Below are positions 23,501 to 33,822 of a stretch of 64,000 nucleotides of DNA, piece after piece. Each line of letters begins with the position of its first letter. Position 1 is the first letter of the stretch. This DNA is from Brachycybe producta (lineage: Eukaryota > Arthropoda > Diplopoda > Playtdesmida > Andrognathidae). Under the pieces are notes generated by a model. It searched no databases and had not been told where the DNA came from. It was given only the letters and a program-made list of their open reading frames with translations. A program made the translations under genes and the position numbers. The stretch lies in assembly GCA_036925085.1 (NCBI GenBank), contig JAUPFP010000005.1, positions 5,051,383 through 5,115,382 of the forward strand. The letters are read 5' to 3'.

Positions 23501-23550
23501 TGGCGGTCTTCTTCAAGCTCCGAACGAACTCTTCTTCTTGATGACATCAT
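20518..23550 (-). CDS. SLC33A1: Acetyl-coenzyme A transporter 1
   Basis: MFS-fold transporter of the ER/Golgi membrane that imports acetyl-CoA for lumenal acetylation of gangliosides and proteins. Exons, high to low: 23550-22994, 22413-22259, 22160-21970, 21893-21709, 21364-21244, 21154-20930, 20676-20518. They sum to 1593 bases, exactly 530 codons plus TAA; human has 549 aa. Conserved blocks in order: GDWGNICLLTFLYVLQGIPL, SIKLLWAPLVDSIF, GRRKSWLIPTQY, AATQDIAVDGWALTMLSR, NVGYASTCNCIGQTAGYF, LALLAIPLMPLQIVLPLIIS with YTAGPKPL, AKISDPAIGGTYMTL then LANLGGNWP, and a C-terminal CKSTGGNCETVIDGYY. Many predicted membrane helices, with a cytosolic N terminus of about 50 residues. All introns are GT-AG. 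Intron 1 carries a family B repeat and intron 4 an inverted repeat. The start is the first ATG of MMSSRRR. Divergent from NIP7. Confidence 0.97.
21511..21596. repeat. Imperfect inverted repeat in SLC33A1 intron 4
   Basis: Arms TAATAACAAAACAATTG...TTTTAGG and CCTAAAA...CAATTGTTTTGTTATTA flank a short centre. A CTAGAAGAGTA word just to the left hints at descent from the family B repeats. Confidence 0.6.
22513..22905. repeat. Family B hairpin repeat in SLC33A1 intron 1
   Basis: Left GGTGGTTTTCAAGTGTAAACG and TCTGATTATTCTGTCTTCC; centre TGCAGTTTGAAAATGACCC and AAGCAGACAACAACG; right AAGTTTATTTTGAAAGATAC and GATTAAGCTACTCTTCTAG. The halves are inverted copies of each other. Confidence 0.75.
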
Positions 23551-24487
23551 TCACACTGTTAAAACCCGTATTACAAACACTTTGCCAACGGACTTCCCTC
23601 ATTAAAATAACAGCGCAAACAAGGCGAATATGGGAGGCCACGTGCGCAAATAAAAGCGTGCTTATGACGTAACCGATGATGTCAAACCTCTCATCGATTG
23701 GTCGTTAGCCTTCAGGTGTTTGTCAACGACTTATTTCACGTTTTATGAATTTTTCTTGGTCGCAAATGAGCCGGTTTTTCTTGTTAAAAAGAGGTAACAA
23801 TATACCAATTTGATTTAAATTGAGAAGCTGACGATATTTAAATTCATTTAAACTCACAGCTGTGACAGTTTCATTCACTTTCAAGGAGGAGAAAGACAAC
23901 AGCGAGCTGATATGTGCTTTGGCGCATTCAACGGTCGGCGGCGGCGCGCAGGTCAAGCAGACAACACATCGGCGTATTTCAGATCGATCATTTAATATAT
24001 CGAATAAGATTTTAATCATTAAAGTTTTTTTTACATTATTTTTTAGGCTATTTTAACTACATATATTGTTTTAAGTCATACATAAAACTGGAAAAGTTGT
24101 ACATTTCGCAATTCAAAAGAAAAAAATATTAGGTGCATCGATATAATATCGATGTTATCTGATGTACACGTCATCATAAATAGAACTTTATTTTTAACTA
24201 TGAACAATTACGTTGTCATATTGTGGACAATCAAATATGAAATGTAGGGCACAATATGGCGGAATATACAGTAGGTTTGTATGCAGCTGTGCAATACACG
24301 CGTGAAAGTGATTCTCTAACAGTATTTTCGTGAAATTTCGTCACAAAGCTGAGATAGCGGCCAACTTTGTTCTTCTTTGAGTTTGTTTTTTGAGTTGTAA
24401 AAGTTTAATAGTATTTAAAGTGAATTTATTTATATTTTTATTTGTGTGCCGTGAAGTTTTATACGACACTAATATATAAATAGAAAA
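23551..24487. promoter_or_regulatory. Shared divergent upstream region of SLC33A1 (-) and NIP7 (+)
   Basis: 937 bases separate the two start codons. On the SLC33A1 side there is a CACGTG E-box (23639-23644, in GGCCACGTGCGCAA) and a CRE-like TGACGTAA (23665-23672), both within about 120 bases of its ATG. A GC-rich patch with GGCGGCGGCGCGCA sits near 23937-23950. The NIP7 side is AT-rich. Bidirectional promoter use is inferred from geometry; 5' UTR exons could also lie here. Confidence 0.4.
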
Positions 24488-27400
24488 ATGCGACCATTGA
24501 CAGAAGAAGAAATGAGACTTTTTTTTGAGAAACTGGCTAATTAGTAAGTAAAATATAAAGTCGCGCACGTGGTCTACCATTGACTAACATTATACTTCCT
24601 TTTGCGTGTTTCACACGTTTTAATTTCTTTTGTATATTTTTAGTATTGGTGAAAACATCAAATTATTAATTGACCGACCAGATTCAATGTACTGTTTTAG
24701 GTTGCATGAAGGAAGAGTCTATTACGTCAGGTAAGAGTAATCGTAAAAAGTTTACAAACTACGATCACGATTGAAAAATACGTGGATTCGTTCTTACGTT
24801 AAGGTATGCCGCTTCAAATAAGACGTTTTTTTAAGAGCTCACTATAAGCTCAGTGGTAACGTACGTCTCTGCCTCGGACGCGAGAGGCCCGAGTTCATTT
24901 CTTGTTGTGCGCCTTTTTCTTAATTTTAAATATAAATGAAGTATTACAAAATAACTAAAAAATAGTCAAATAACTATTTTAATATTAAAATGTCATTATT
25001 TTTACAAGCTTGGAGTTGTGTCATTAAAGTATATGCAATAAACAGTGTTATTTTCAGAAAATGAGGGGAAAAAATACATTGTATAAGACGAGAAATTGGT
25101 CTCGGGCCTCTTGCGTTAAGTTATTAAAACCGCACGTGTGAATCGGGATACCTTAACGTAATCTATGTTTCGAAAAACCCGTAAAAACCTCGAAATGTTG
25201 TGTTTCAGTGAAAAACTGCTCAAGTGGACAGCAAGTTTTCCGAGAAAGGAAATAGTGTGTCTTGGGACGTGTTTTGGGAAGTTCACGAAGTCAGGTAGCT
25301 TCAGGCTTCATGTTACGGCTCTCGAATACTTGGCCCCTTATGCAAAGGTATGGCTTTTGCTTTAATTTTCTTGTGTTCGATGTTAAAGTTGAGGGTAGCT
25401 GGCTCATAGAATAATTCCTACCTGCTTCACCTTGAGGTAAATAGGAATAATACGAAACGAATGCAGGGAGCCTTTTGTTTTAACTGTTCCAAACGTTTTC
25501 TATCAGACTAAATGACACAATCCTAAATTTTACGTCGTCAACAGCTACAAATTAAGATGAGGCGTTTTATAAACAGCAGCCGATTTTATTGTCAAACTCT
25601 TGTTTATTCGACGTCACAGGAGCAAAAATATAAAGAACTCGAAAGTGGATTAAAAACCTGAAGGGTAGCTGATTGACTTAATAGTGTTTTCGTGTTGATA
25701 TCTTTCAAAATAAACTTTTTGTAGATAAAAATGAAAATATCCCCTACTTAAAAGTTGGGTCGTTTCCAAAATGACATAAAAAGCTTATTTTAAAATATAT
25801 AAACATGAAAATATTTGATTTGATTGAGTTACCCTTCTAGTTTCTAAAACACTTTTTAAGTTTCCGTTCACGTTTGCACCTGAAAGACAGAAGGAAACAG
25901 TACGAGAGGCGTTTACGCTTTAAAATCGTAAACTCTTCTTCTGGATAGTTAGGCCTACTATAATTATGATTTTAGTGTTGCTTATTACCGCTAGCTGACA
26001 TTTTGTGATGAATCACATTATATCAATGCCTCAGAGGGAAACTGTGTTAAGTCACCAATCCTAAATTTTACAGGAGAGTCATTTGAAAGTTTTTCTCTCC
26101 ATTGAAGGTATTACGTACTTAACATGGTATACCACCTTCTAGTGGAAGATGTGTAAAACTGTGGACTTTTGACACTTATTTACCACGGATAGAACTTCAC
26201 AAACTGATAAATAATATGTTAAAAAAATGTGACTTACCACAGTTTACCTCTTGAGGCACTGATATTGTGTGATGTATGGTAACAACTTCACTCGAACGTT
26301 TTTTTTTAACGAATTTATTCTTTGTGTTTAATATTCACTGTCGTTCGATTCGATTTGTTTAATTCGTCGATCTTGTCGAATACCCACTACTTGTATTGTT
26401 TTTTGTTTTCTTCGATGGCGTTATGTTTTCTTTCGCACGTTTTTGCCACCGTGCCAATAATAATCGTTAGAGGTGGGACGAATCCTAAATTTTCTCGAAT
26501 CCGAATTCTAAAAGGTTCTCTATTTCCACGAATATCGAATCTCTCGAATCCTTCATATAAGAATCAGGCTATATTATTCATTAATAAGATGCAAATAAAT
26601 GAAATAATATTAAATATGAAATTATTAATAATAAAAAACAGTGTGTGACACTCAGGGTCGCCGCCACAAGGTGATATTGGTTAATCGGGTTGCAACAATC
26701 GCCCTTCTTTTTGGTTAGTGAACGCTTCTATTTGACGTCAATGGAGTTACCCAAGATTTTAACATTTTTTTTAAGTTAGGATTCGAAAGATTCGAAAAAA
26801 AGCGCGAAGATTCGAGTTTTCGAACCTCGAATATTTTTCAAGATTCGTGGCTTTCGAGAATTCGAGTGGCCCATCTCTAATAATCATCTTCATTTCCTGC
26901 ACCTCTTCCCACAGTATGCATGGTTAGTCTTATAAACGGGTTCGAGCTCTCCACTTCTCTCGAATTTGCCCCGATCATGCTCCCTCCGTATTCCGTTTTA
27001 CCACCATGTTCCGAGCTTGTTTGGGCCTTCCTTAACCCCTTTTAACCCCCCCCCCCCCCAAGTCCAATTCACCACCTGTACCATTATAATAAACTAGTGG
27101 GGTAACCCGTCAACGGGAGCAAATTTCACAGGCATTTGTGCGCATGCGCGTCGGTTTTTTCTTTTTTTTTTTACTCCTTTCATTTCAATTTCAGTCACCC
27201 CCCCCCCCCCATTTTCTCTCTCTCTCTCCCCCCTTTTTCACTTTCCAAACTTTTCCCCTCACCCCCTCCCACTTTTCTCTCTCCCCCCCTTTTACACTTT
27301 CCAAAGGAAGAGTTCAACATATAGTTGACCTTGAGAAAAAAAACGGTTCATTTATTCAAATTTATATAAATTCCGACGTGCTTCAATGGTTTTGTACAGT

Positions 27401-29430
27401 TACTCCACACACACACACACAGACCTGGGATATTATATATATAATAGTAATACCAATAATAATAACGAACTGGAATAGTTGGCGAATATGATGAAAGTTT
27501 GTTTCTTTTGTTGATAGAGATTAAATTGATATCTAAATATTAGATTCTCTTTTCAGAGAATGAAATTTTTTTGATTCTTCTTAAGTCAAAAGAGCGAATG
27601 AAAAAAAAGCTAAATTGTGTTTTCTTCATCATCGTAAAATACGATTTATATATTTTAAAAATATCAAAAACTAATGAATAAAAATTTTTTAAAATAAAAC
27701 AAGAAACTTCAAATAAGAAAAAAATAAGTCGTGTGTAAAAAAGACAGTCGTCAAATTTATAAGAAAAGAACTTCTATGTTTGTCTTTTTTTAAGCCGCGT
27801 TTTCACGATAGTTGCTATCATGACAGCAACTATCACGAGAACTATCATCTTGAAGACCACATGAACGTCACTATCACACTGTTGCGATAGCACTTTCACA
27901 ACTAACCCCTTTGACTAGATAGTTGAGCAGATAGCTAGATAATTTAAGCAATAGTAATAGTTGTTGAGTGACCGCTTGTAGGGAAATATCCACTTTGTAG
28001 GGAAATTTGGCTTCTATAGGGAGAGGTAAGACTGTTGTTGACTCAATGCTATCTGTGAAGTAGACGTCACACTGTCATGTGACAGAACTGTCACGTTACT
28101 TCAAGACGTGTAGACAGTTGCTATCGTGAGAGAGTGAACTATCACAATTTTCATGACAGCTAATCTCATGAAAGAACTATCGCCATGAAAACGAGGCTTT
28201 ATTAAAGTGTTTGAAAAATGTAAACGTCTTTTGAACTCTGGTCATTCTTTCAGGTGTAAACTTAAAAATAAGCTTTTTATTGCAATTTGTCTATAAAATG
28301 TTCGTAAGTTTATTTTGAAAAAAAAAAATTAATGTGAAAATACTATTATGTGATTGAGCTGCTGTTCTAGTTTGTAACACATTTTCGATTTCTTGTTAAT
28401 TTTTACTCCAGAAAGAATAATCAGAGTTTGGAAATGAAGTTCAACTGTTCATAAACCATATTAATATTAAACTTATTAAATTGCAATTTGAAATAGTCGA
28501 TTTTTGTTTTCCACTTCTCGTTATTCCAAGAATAACAAAAGATCATCGTCTGCTAAAGTTAAGAAAATATATCAATAGGAGATGAGTCTAGAGTAATTTA
28601 TTTACACGTACTTTTCAAGTTTATAAAGCATTTTGAAGTGAGAAAAACATGGTTCATTTCTAGTAAATACACTGACAGAGAGTCGTTTAAGACTCAGTTT
28701 TAAGATTAAGGTTGGGTTAGGTGGTTTTCAAGTTGTTTTATGTTTTGCAGATTGACTAACAATTTATCTTTATTGAAACATTATTTGCAGTATAAGGTAT
28801 GGTTGAAGCCGAACGCGGAACAGCAGTTTCTATACGGCAACAACGTGTTGAAATCTGGATTGGGCCGCATAACGGAGGGTACGCCACAGCACCAAGGGGT
28901 CGTCGTGTATAACATGGCAGATTTACCACTGGTGAGAGTCCTACACATGACGGAGAAACACATTGTACACTCACACACACACACACACACATTTTGAAAA
29001 AGGGAGAGGAAGATAGAAACGAGGAGAGAGAAACAGTGAGTGAAAGAGATGGGAGAGAAAGAGAGGGAGGTCGGGAGAGAACGGACGGAAGGAGTGTTTG
29101 CGTCACTCAGGTTAAATAACACTGAAACACACAAGCAGAACATTAACGCACACGCAAAATACAAATACGAAAAGAAATGCAAGAAAAACGAACACAAATA
29201 CGGAAAATGGAACACTAACACATTAAAAACACGTAACCATTTGCGTTTGTTGTAAATTTTGTTGTCTACATCCTAGTTGTTTATTTGCATATTTTGTACA
29301 CCAAAAAAAGGGTTTCGGAGTTTCAGCCAAATCTACTCAAGATTGTCGACACACAGATCCAATGTCGGTTATTTGTTTTCATCAGGCTGACATCGGAGAG
29401 TACATTCGAAGTGAAGACACTCTCATCTAG
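24488..29430 (+). CDS. NIP7: 60S ribosome subunit biogenesis protein NIP7
   Basis: Nucleolar PUA-domain RNA-binding factor needed for pre-rRNA processing and 60S assembly. Exons 24488-24543, 24644-24730, 25209-25347, 28791-28931, 29311-29430 (TAG) total 543 bases: 180 aa, the same length as human NIP7. The start [19 protein letters not shown] matches the family N terminus. Later blocks are [69 protein letters not shown] then [28 protein letters not shown] and [16 protein letters not shown] (C-terminal PUA region, about 95-170). Intron 3 is long (3443 bases) and full of repeats. The last acceptor (CCAAAAAAAG|GG) lacks a good pyrimidine tract, but the frame and homology demand it. Confidence 0.97.
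24794..25161. mobile_element. TIR element in NIP7 intron 2 containing a tRNA-like segment
   Basis: Perfect 14-bp terminal inverted repeats TTACGTTAAGGTAT / ATACCTTAACGTAA, 368 bp apart. Just inside the ends the pairing decays. A tRNA-related sequence sits near the left end (24838-24912). No clear target duplication and no open frame. Confidence 0.65.
24838..24912 (+). other. Degenerate tRNA-like sequence (pol III A/B box)
   Basis: Contains an A-box-like AAGCTCAGTGGTAAC and, 30 bases on, a weak B-box-like GAGTTCATTTC. Between them, GCCTC/GAGGC can form an anticodon-like stem. The D, T and acceptor stems do not pair properly, so it is not called a functional tRNA gene but a tRNA relic, perhaps a SINE head captured by the surrounding TIR element. 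Confidence 0.5.
25574..25930. repeat. Family B hairpin repeat in NIP7 intron 3
   Basis: Shows GTCAAACTCTTGTTTATTC, AGGAGCAAAAATATAAAG, GATATCTTTCAAAATAAAC, the inverted AAGCTTATTTTAAAATAT, GAGTTACCCTTCTAGTTTC and GAGAGGCGTTTACGCTTTAA. Inverted halves as in other copies. Confidence 0.7.
26468..26879. mobile_element. hAT-like MITE in NIP7 intron 3
   Basis: TIRs TAGAGGTGGG...CCCATCTCTA flanked by ATAATCGT (left) and ATAATCAT (right), a 7-of-8 match to an 8-bp target duplication. Subterminal arrays of TCGAAT / ATTCGA words lie at both ends. The 246-bp element at 34381-34626 has the same termini. Confidence 0.8.
27792..28199. mobile_element. TIR element rich in CTATCATGACAG words
   Basis: Ends AAGCCGCGTTTTCACGATAG and CTATCGCCATGAAAACGAGGCTT are imperfect inverted repeats of about 22 bp. 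The body repeats short ACTATC/GATAGT and TGTCAC/GTGACA words in both directions, giving many small hairpins. It lies in NIP7 intron 3 and is non-coding. Confidence 0.65.
28201..28466. repeat. Family B hairpin repeat, shortened copy
   Basis: Contains TTTGAACTCTGGTCATTCTTTCAGG, AATAAGCTTTTTATTGCA, GTGATTGAGCTGCTGTTCTAG and a terminal CAACTGTTCATAAACC. The left arm lacks the TTTAGAAACTAGAAGG block, so it is internally deleted. Confidence 0.65.
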
Positions 29431-29460
29431 AGGATGTATGTAACAGGCAATTCGTTTTCG

Positions 29461-29466
29461 AATAAA
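29461..29466 (+). terminator. NIP7 poly(A) signal AATAAA
   Basis: A perfect hexamer begins 31 bases after the NIP7 stop and is followed by a GT/T-rich stretch, as expected of a cleavage site. It implies a very short 3' UTR. Confidence 0.7.
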
Positions 29467-29528
29467 GTTTTGGTTTTTTGTTTATAAATTCACTTGTTCA
29501 ATTGCATTTATTGAGGGGAAGGGAATAA

Positions 29529-29737
29529 ATCTGATCCTTTCGTCAATGGCTAAAAAAAGGAACGGATCTGGACTGTGAAAGGTCAGATCTATGATTTCGT
29601 TCAGATCAGATTCCATCGTGAGCGAGTACATGAAATTTACAGATTTTCATCAGATTTGGACTGAGTTAGATCATAGATCTGACCTCTCGCAGTCTAGATC
29701 TGCCACTTTTTTTAGCCATTCATGAAAGGATCAGATA
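29529..29737. repeat. Foldback repeat with GATCTG words
   Basis: The left arm (GATCCTTTCGTCAATGGCTAA ... GGTCAGATCTATGA) and the right arm (TCATAGATCTGACC ... TTAGCCATTCATGAAAGGATC) are inverted over about 70 bases with few mismatches. The ~65-base centre is itself rich in CAGAT/ATCTG. It sits 100 bases after the NIP7 stop. Confidence 0.75.
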
Positions 29738-30037
29738 TGGCTGAATTTCTTAGCTTGGCGGATCGGCAGAACCTTAAGAATCAGTGCTGTAAGAACGGGT
29801 TCAATTCTGTGATTCCAAACTTGCCCTTATGACTCTAGCATCCGAAGGGCAATTTGAAACGTCATGAAGAAAACCTTAATACCTGAAGAACATAATATAT
29901 TAATAAATACATTTGTTCTTAAAGGACGAAAGGTAATGCGGCAAATTGTACTTTTTTTTTTAGGTCGAGCTTTATTTAAATTAAATTTGTATAAAATAAA
30001 AATCCCTTTGAATATTTCAACCAAACGACTTTTAATA

Positions 30038-30775
30038 CCTGTGTCCTGTTTCTCAAAAATACAAGTCTTGTAATACAAGTGAATTCTACAGAGCCCTGAT
30101 AAGGACATGCATTGAAAAGTCACTATGTTATTACGAATTAACAATTCATAATGACAAATTGTGAATTTGTAATGTATGTCCTGTAAAGGACTACTTCATA
30201 ATATTCAAAAAAAATCAAAAAGAGTTGTATTTTTTGAAAAACAGGACCCTACGCTGCACTTATAAAATCTTGCTGAGGCTCTCTTGAGGCTTGTAAAAAC
30301 TGGCATTATTTTATAAGTCAAAAATACAAGTCTTGTAAGGGCGGGTGTGTGTGAGATTTGTCCTAAAGATACTTACCCTACAGACACTTTCCCTAAAGCC
30401 ATTTGCACTAAAGGGACAATTGCCCTAAAGGAACAATTGCCTTAAAACCACTTGCCCTAAAGGGACATTTGCACTAAAATGATTTACCCTAAAGGGACAA
30501 GCCCTAATGGTTTTAGGGCAAACAGTTTTAGGTCAAACGATTTTAGGGCAAAATGGATTCAGGGTTTTTAAGTGTCTATAGGGCAAATGTCTATATTCCA
30601 TCTTGTCATACAAGTGAATTCTACGGTTTGTAAAGGAGATTGGAAATTCACAATTTGTCATTACAAATTTTTTATTTGTAATAAGATTGTGAGTTTGCGA
30701 TGTGCGTCCTGATCATGGCTCCGTAGAATTCATTTATATTACAAGACTTGTATTTTTGAGAAACAGGGGCACTGG
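30038..30775. mobile_element. Composite foldback element with CCTGTTTCTCAAAAATACAA ends
   Basis: The left end reads CCTGTTTCTCAAAAATACAA then GTCTTGTAATACAAGTGAATTC; the right end is the inverse (GAATTCATTTATATTACAAG then ACTTGTATTTTTGAGAAACAGG). Internal inverted copies of the same words at about 30227-30250 and 30318-30340 suggest two elements inserted together or an internal duplication. Each half has a CTACGGAGCC / GGACATG hairpin with TTACAAAT / ATTTGTAA words. A CCCTAAAGGGACA minisatellite lies between the halves. Confidence 0.65.
30367..30600. repeat. CCCTAAA-GGGACA minisatellite that switches orientation
   Basis: About a dozen irregular 16-19-base units with core CCCTAAAGGGACAATTG or TTGCCCTAAA run from 30367 to about 30505. 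From 30507 the same core continues in the opposite orientation (TTTTAGGGCAAA) to about 30600. Tandem but degenerate. Confidence 0.75.
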
Positions 30776-31077
30776 ATACAACATTCAAAAAGCGATTTAA
30801 GATTAGATTAATATCGTTTCTGCCAAGGTGTTAGTTACCCTTACCATAAGATGTGGTCAATTTTGTGGTTCCGAAGTTACTCATATACCTCTAGCAATAA
30901 GTGTTAAAACGTTGTGAAGATGAATTAATAGTCGATTTTAAAGAATAAATACATTTTTTTTTTCTTAAATTCAATCCTGAAGAACGAAAAGTTTGTTTAG
31001 AAAATTAAAATTAACGTTTTGGACCTTTAACATGGGTCAATCAAATTAGCACAATTCAAAAGGATCAAAATACAGCA

Positions 31078-31105
31078 GAACCTTGATTATCTGTTACCTA
31101 TGATA
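31078..31105 (+). mobile_element. Possible end of a pogo/Tigger-like DNA transposon
   Basis: CAGCAGAACCTTGATTATCTG closely resembles the general pogo/Tigger terminal word (CAGTAGAACCTCG-ATTATCC). Nearby text (GTCGGATAATAATTAT) also fits the subterminal part. The opposite end was not found, so this is a fragment at best. Confidence 0.4.
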
Positions 31106-31752
31106 ATGGGGTGTTGGTCGGAACGCAATAAAAGTCGGATAATAATTATCAAAATGTGCATGATTAATAATTTATTGAATTGTAAAAAAAAATATGTTAA
31201 CGTAAAATAAAATGTATTACACAATTTTAATTAAAGAAAGTCAGAATATTAAAAGTAATAGTAAAAGTCAGTTAATATTTTTTTGGAAGGAAGAGGCGTG
31301 TTGTCGGTCGGTTAACCCTAGGAGTCGGTTGATCAGAGGCTGGACGATCGAGGTTCTACTCTGTTGTAATACTCATGGCATAGAGAATTCTCAATTCTGT
31401 GGTAATACCTAGCATCAACATTCAGGAAGAGATTGAAACTTCAAATAATGTTCTGAACACAAGTTTGAAGAGAAAAAGGGTCGCTTGAATCAATACCATG
31501 TTTTTGGACACGTCAAATTTCGCTTAGAATTGCGTCTATGGCGTCCTGCAGCACGTGCACGTTCGAATGTCTATAGGCTCTTAAGAGACATTGAAGAGAG
31601 AGAGATGGAGATATTTTTAGCCACACCCTATTTTGAACATTACAACTACATGCACTTGTTTTACCGTCACAAACGAGACATTCGTTTTAGTTTTGATTTT
31701 TTTTTAGACACTCTGTAACTTATTGATTTTCTTTCTAAAAAAAACTCAGAGC

Positions 31753-31756
<4 letters not shown>

Positions 31757-31788
<32 letters not shown>
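31757..31788. repeat. (CT)n microsatellite
   Basis: About 16 uninterrupted CT dinucleotides following GAGCAA. Confidence 0.9.
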
Positions 31789-31789
<1 letters not shown>

Positions 31790-32710
31790 GTATCGGACGC
31801 AGTCTATTATGCTTATATATTTTTTTTCTCTTTTCGTGATGAGTATAACGATGAACGATGATGTGTTCGTAATAATCATCCATGTGATAAATGGAATCCA
31901 TGGGTGTTAGGAGTTTCTCTTTTCACCTGGAGAGAATCACGGAAATGGAAATATTCGTTGTACATTTCTGGCTGTCTTCTGAACCCTACTTAGATAAATA
32001 ACATCGACAATATTGAATCCCATTTCAGTCGTTAAATCATTCTCTTGTTTTTTTTTTTTTTTAAATCTATTTTTGTTTATATGAAATGAATGATAATGGA
32101 TCATGGGAGTTCGTTGGATCAAAAACAGCTTGTTGCTCCATTGGTGTTCTTTGATATCGGAACGCTGATCATAAATTTATCGTCTCAAACGTTAAAATCT
32201 CGGTTCATTTTAGTTTTGAAGCCTTTCTTGTGTCCATTTTTTAAAAATATTTCCTGACTACTTGCAGTATAAACAGGTAAGTGTTGATTGTTTCATTTTT
32301 TGTTGTTGTTGGAAGTTTCCAATTCCGATAAGTGGAAAATGTTATCTTTCATCAAGGCGATTGTTAATTTTTGACATTTCTTGTGTTTTTATTTCTTGAT
32401 TGCAATATGTTAAACCAATTTTATGTTAAAATTCGTTCATTTCAGTTTCACTCATTTGCATTTTGCAAATCAATTGTTTCAATAAGAAATGAATTACTTT
32501 GTTTTGGCGAACTTGCTGTTTGATACAAATTTTCTTCTAATTCTCTCAATTTTTTTTTACAAGTTTTGGAACATATGTCTTCATAAAATACGCATATTTA
32601 ATTAAGACAGAAATAATTTAATGTAAGTTACTGAATTGTTACTGCCAAAGTAACTAGTAAATAAGAGACGGAAAGTCATATCGGAATTCCAATGCAATGT
32701 TAAGACTAAG

Positions 32711-33376
32711 GGTAACCGCAGACTAGACAGTCCATGACAGACAGTTTAGTCGGTCAGAATGAACAGTATGGCTTCTTACAGAGCAACGCACACAGCCGAC
32801 TAAATAGACGGACCTACAAAATAAAAAATAAGATGGGACATGTTCCATTTTTCCCTCCAAACCGATTGTCGGTGGCTCGTTGACGGTGGTCATCGGGATC
32901 CTGTACTCAGCCACGGATGCGCACACAAACTACTAATTAGTGGGACAGTTTAAGGCGAGCGCAGACGACAAACAATCGGTGGCAGAGAATTTAGTTGGTC
33001 CGAATGAACAGTATGGCTTCTTACAGGGCAACGCACGTGGTCGACTAAATAAACGGACCGACAAAAACGATGGGTCATGTTCCATTTTGCCACCGACCCA
33101 GTTGTTGGCGGTGGGATGGAGATCCTGTACTCGGCCGTGGAAGAGCACACAAACTACTAATTAGTCGAGCGGTTTGTAGTGTTCACATAGGTTCTGGACG
33201 GTTCCCGCGCATGATGGCAGGCATCCATGCACAAGCCCAACCACTGACAAACTGACTTTCGTGTGCACTTGCGTTTTTGTCGGCCTCAGACATTATGACA
33301 GAATGTCGGTCGTGTGTGCTGAATTAATACAATCTAGTCCATCACCGATTGTGTGTCGTCTGTGTGATTCTTCCCT
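32711..33376. repeat. Tandemly duplicated TIR repeat
   Basis: Two direct copies of a ~230-bp unit (about 32711-32938 and 32950-33167) share GAATGAACAGTATGGCTTCT, CCATTTT, GGGATCCTGTACTC or GAGATCCTGTACTC, and CACACAAACTACTAATTAG. A third stretch at about 33340-33376 (CACCGATTGTGTGTCGTCTG) is the inverse of the start of unit 2 (GCAGACGACAAACAATCGGTG), so the array has a terminal inverted repeat. Non-coding. Confidence 0.7.
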
Positions 33377-33394
33377 TATAGTTAAATTTTAAAA

Positions 33395-33690
33395 GCTAAA
33401 GCTAAACTTTAATTGATTTTAAAGTGGAAATGCCTCTCGAACTCTGATTATTCCCTTTTTCACGTTTAAACTAGGAGGGTAGCTCACTCATTTAAGGGCG
33501 TTTTCATGTTAATATTCAAAATAAACTGTTTATTTTAGTTTGAAATTGAACCAATTTTTTTTTTTATTTTTTTGCATATAACAACTTAATTTTGAAAGAT
33601 ATCAACTTAAAAATATTCAGCTACTCTTCTAGATTGTAAAACTTTTTTATAGTTTCGAAAATCAATTGTTCAGAAAGCATCTTAAAGTAA
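33395..33690. repeat. Family B hairpin repeat upstream of the anoctamin gene
   Basis: Has AATGCCTCTCGAACTCTGATTATTC at the left, CTAGGAGGGTAGCTCACTCA, TATTTTAGTTTGAAATTGAACC in the centre and TCGAAAATCAATTGTTCAG at the right end. It lies about 130 bases before the proposed start codon and could be part of the promoter or 5' UTR. Confidence 0.65.
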
Positions 33691-33822
33691 AGCCTGAACA
33701 CACTATTTAGAGTTTTGTCGTTTTGTATAAATTTTAAGCTTAGCTTTATTTTGAGCAACATTTTGAAATCATGGCTCAGAAAAGTTTTGCGAATCTTAGT
33801 TTTATGTTTTTCGTAAAAGATA

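Noticed and set aside
27136..27491. Pro/Phe/Ser-rich open frames
   Set aside because: Translation of poly-C and CT-rich tracts in NIP7 intron 3.
28756..29255. Minus- and plus-strand frames over NIP7 exon 4
   Set aside because: Antisense shadows of the NIP7 exon plus a CA repeat.
30367..30600. Interstitial telomere (CCCTAAA)
   Set aside because: The heptamers are not contiguous; they are separated by GGGACAATTG-type spacers and reverse orientation midway.
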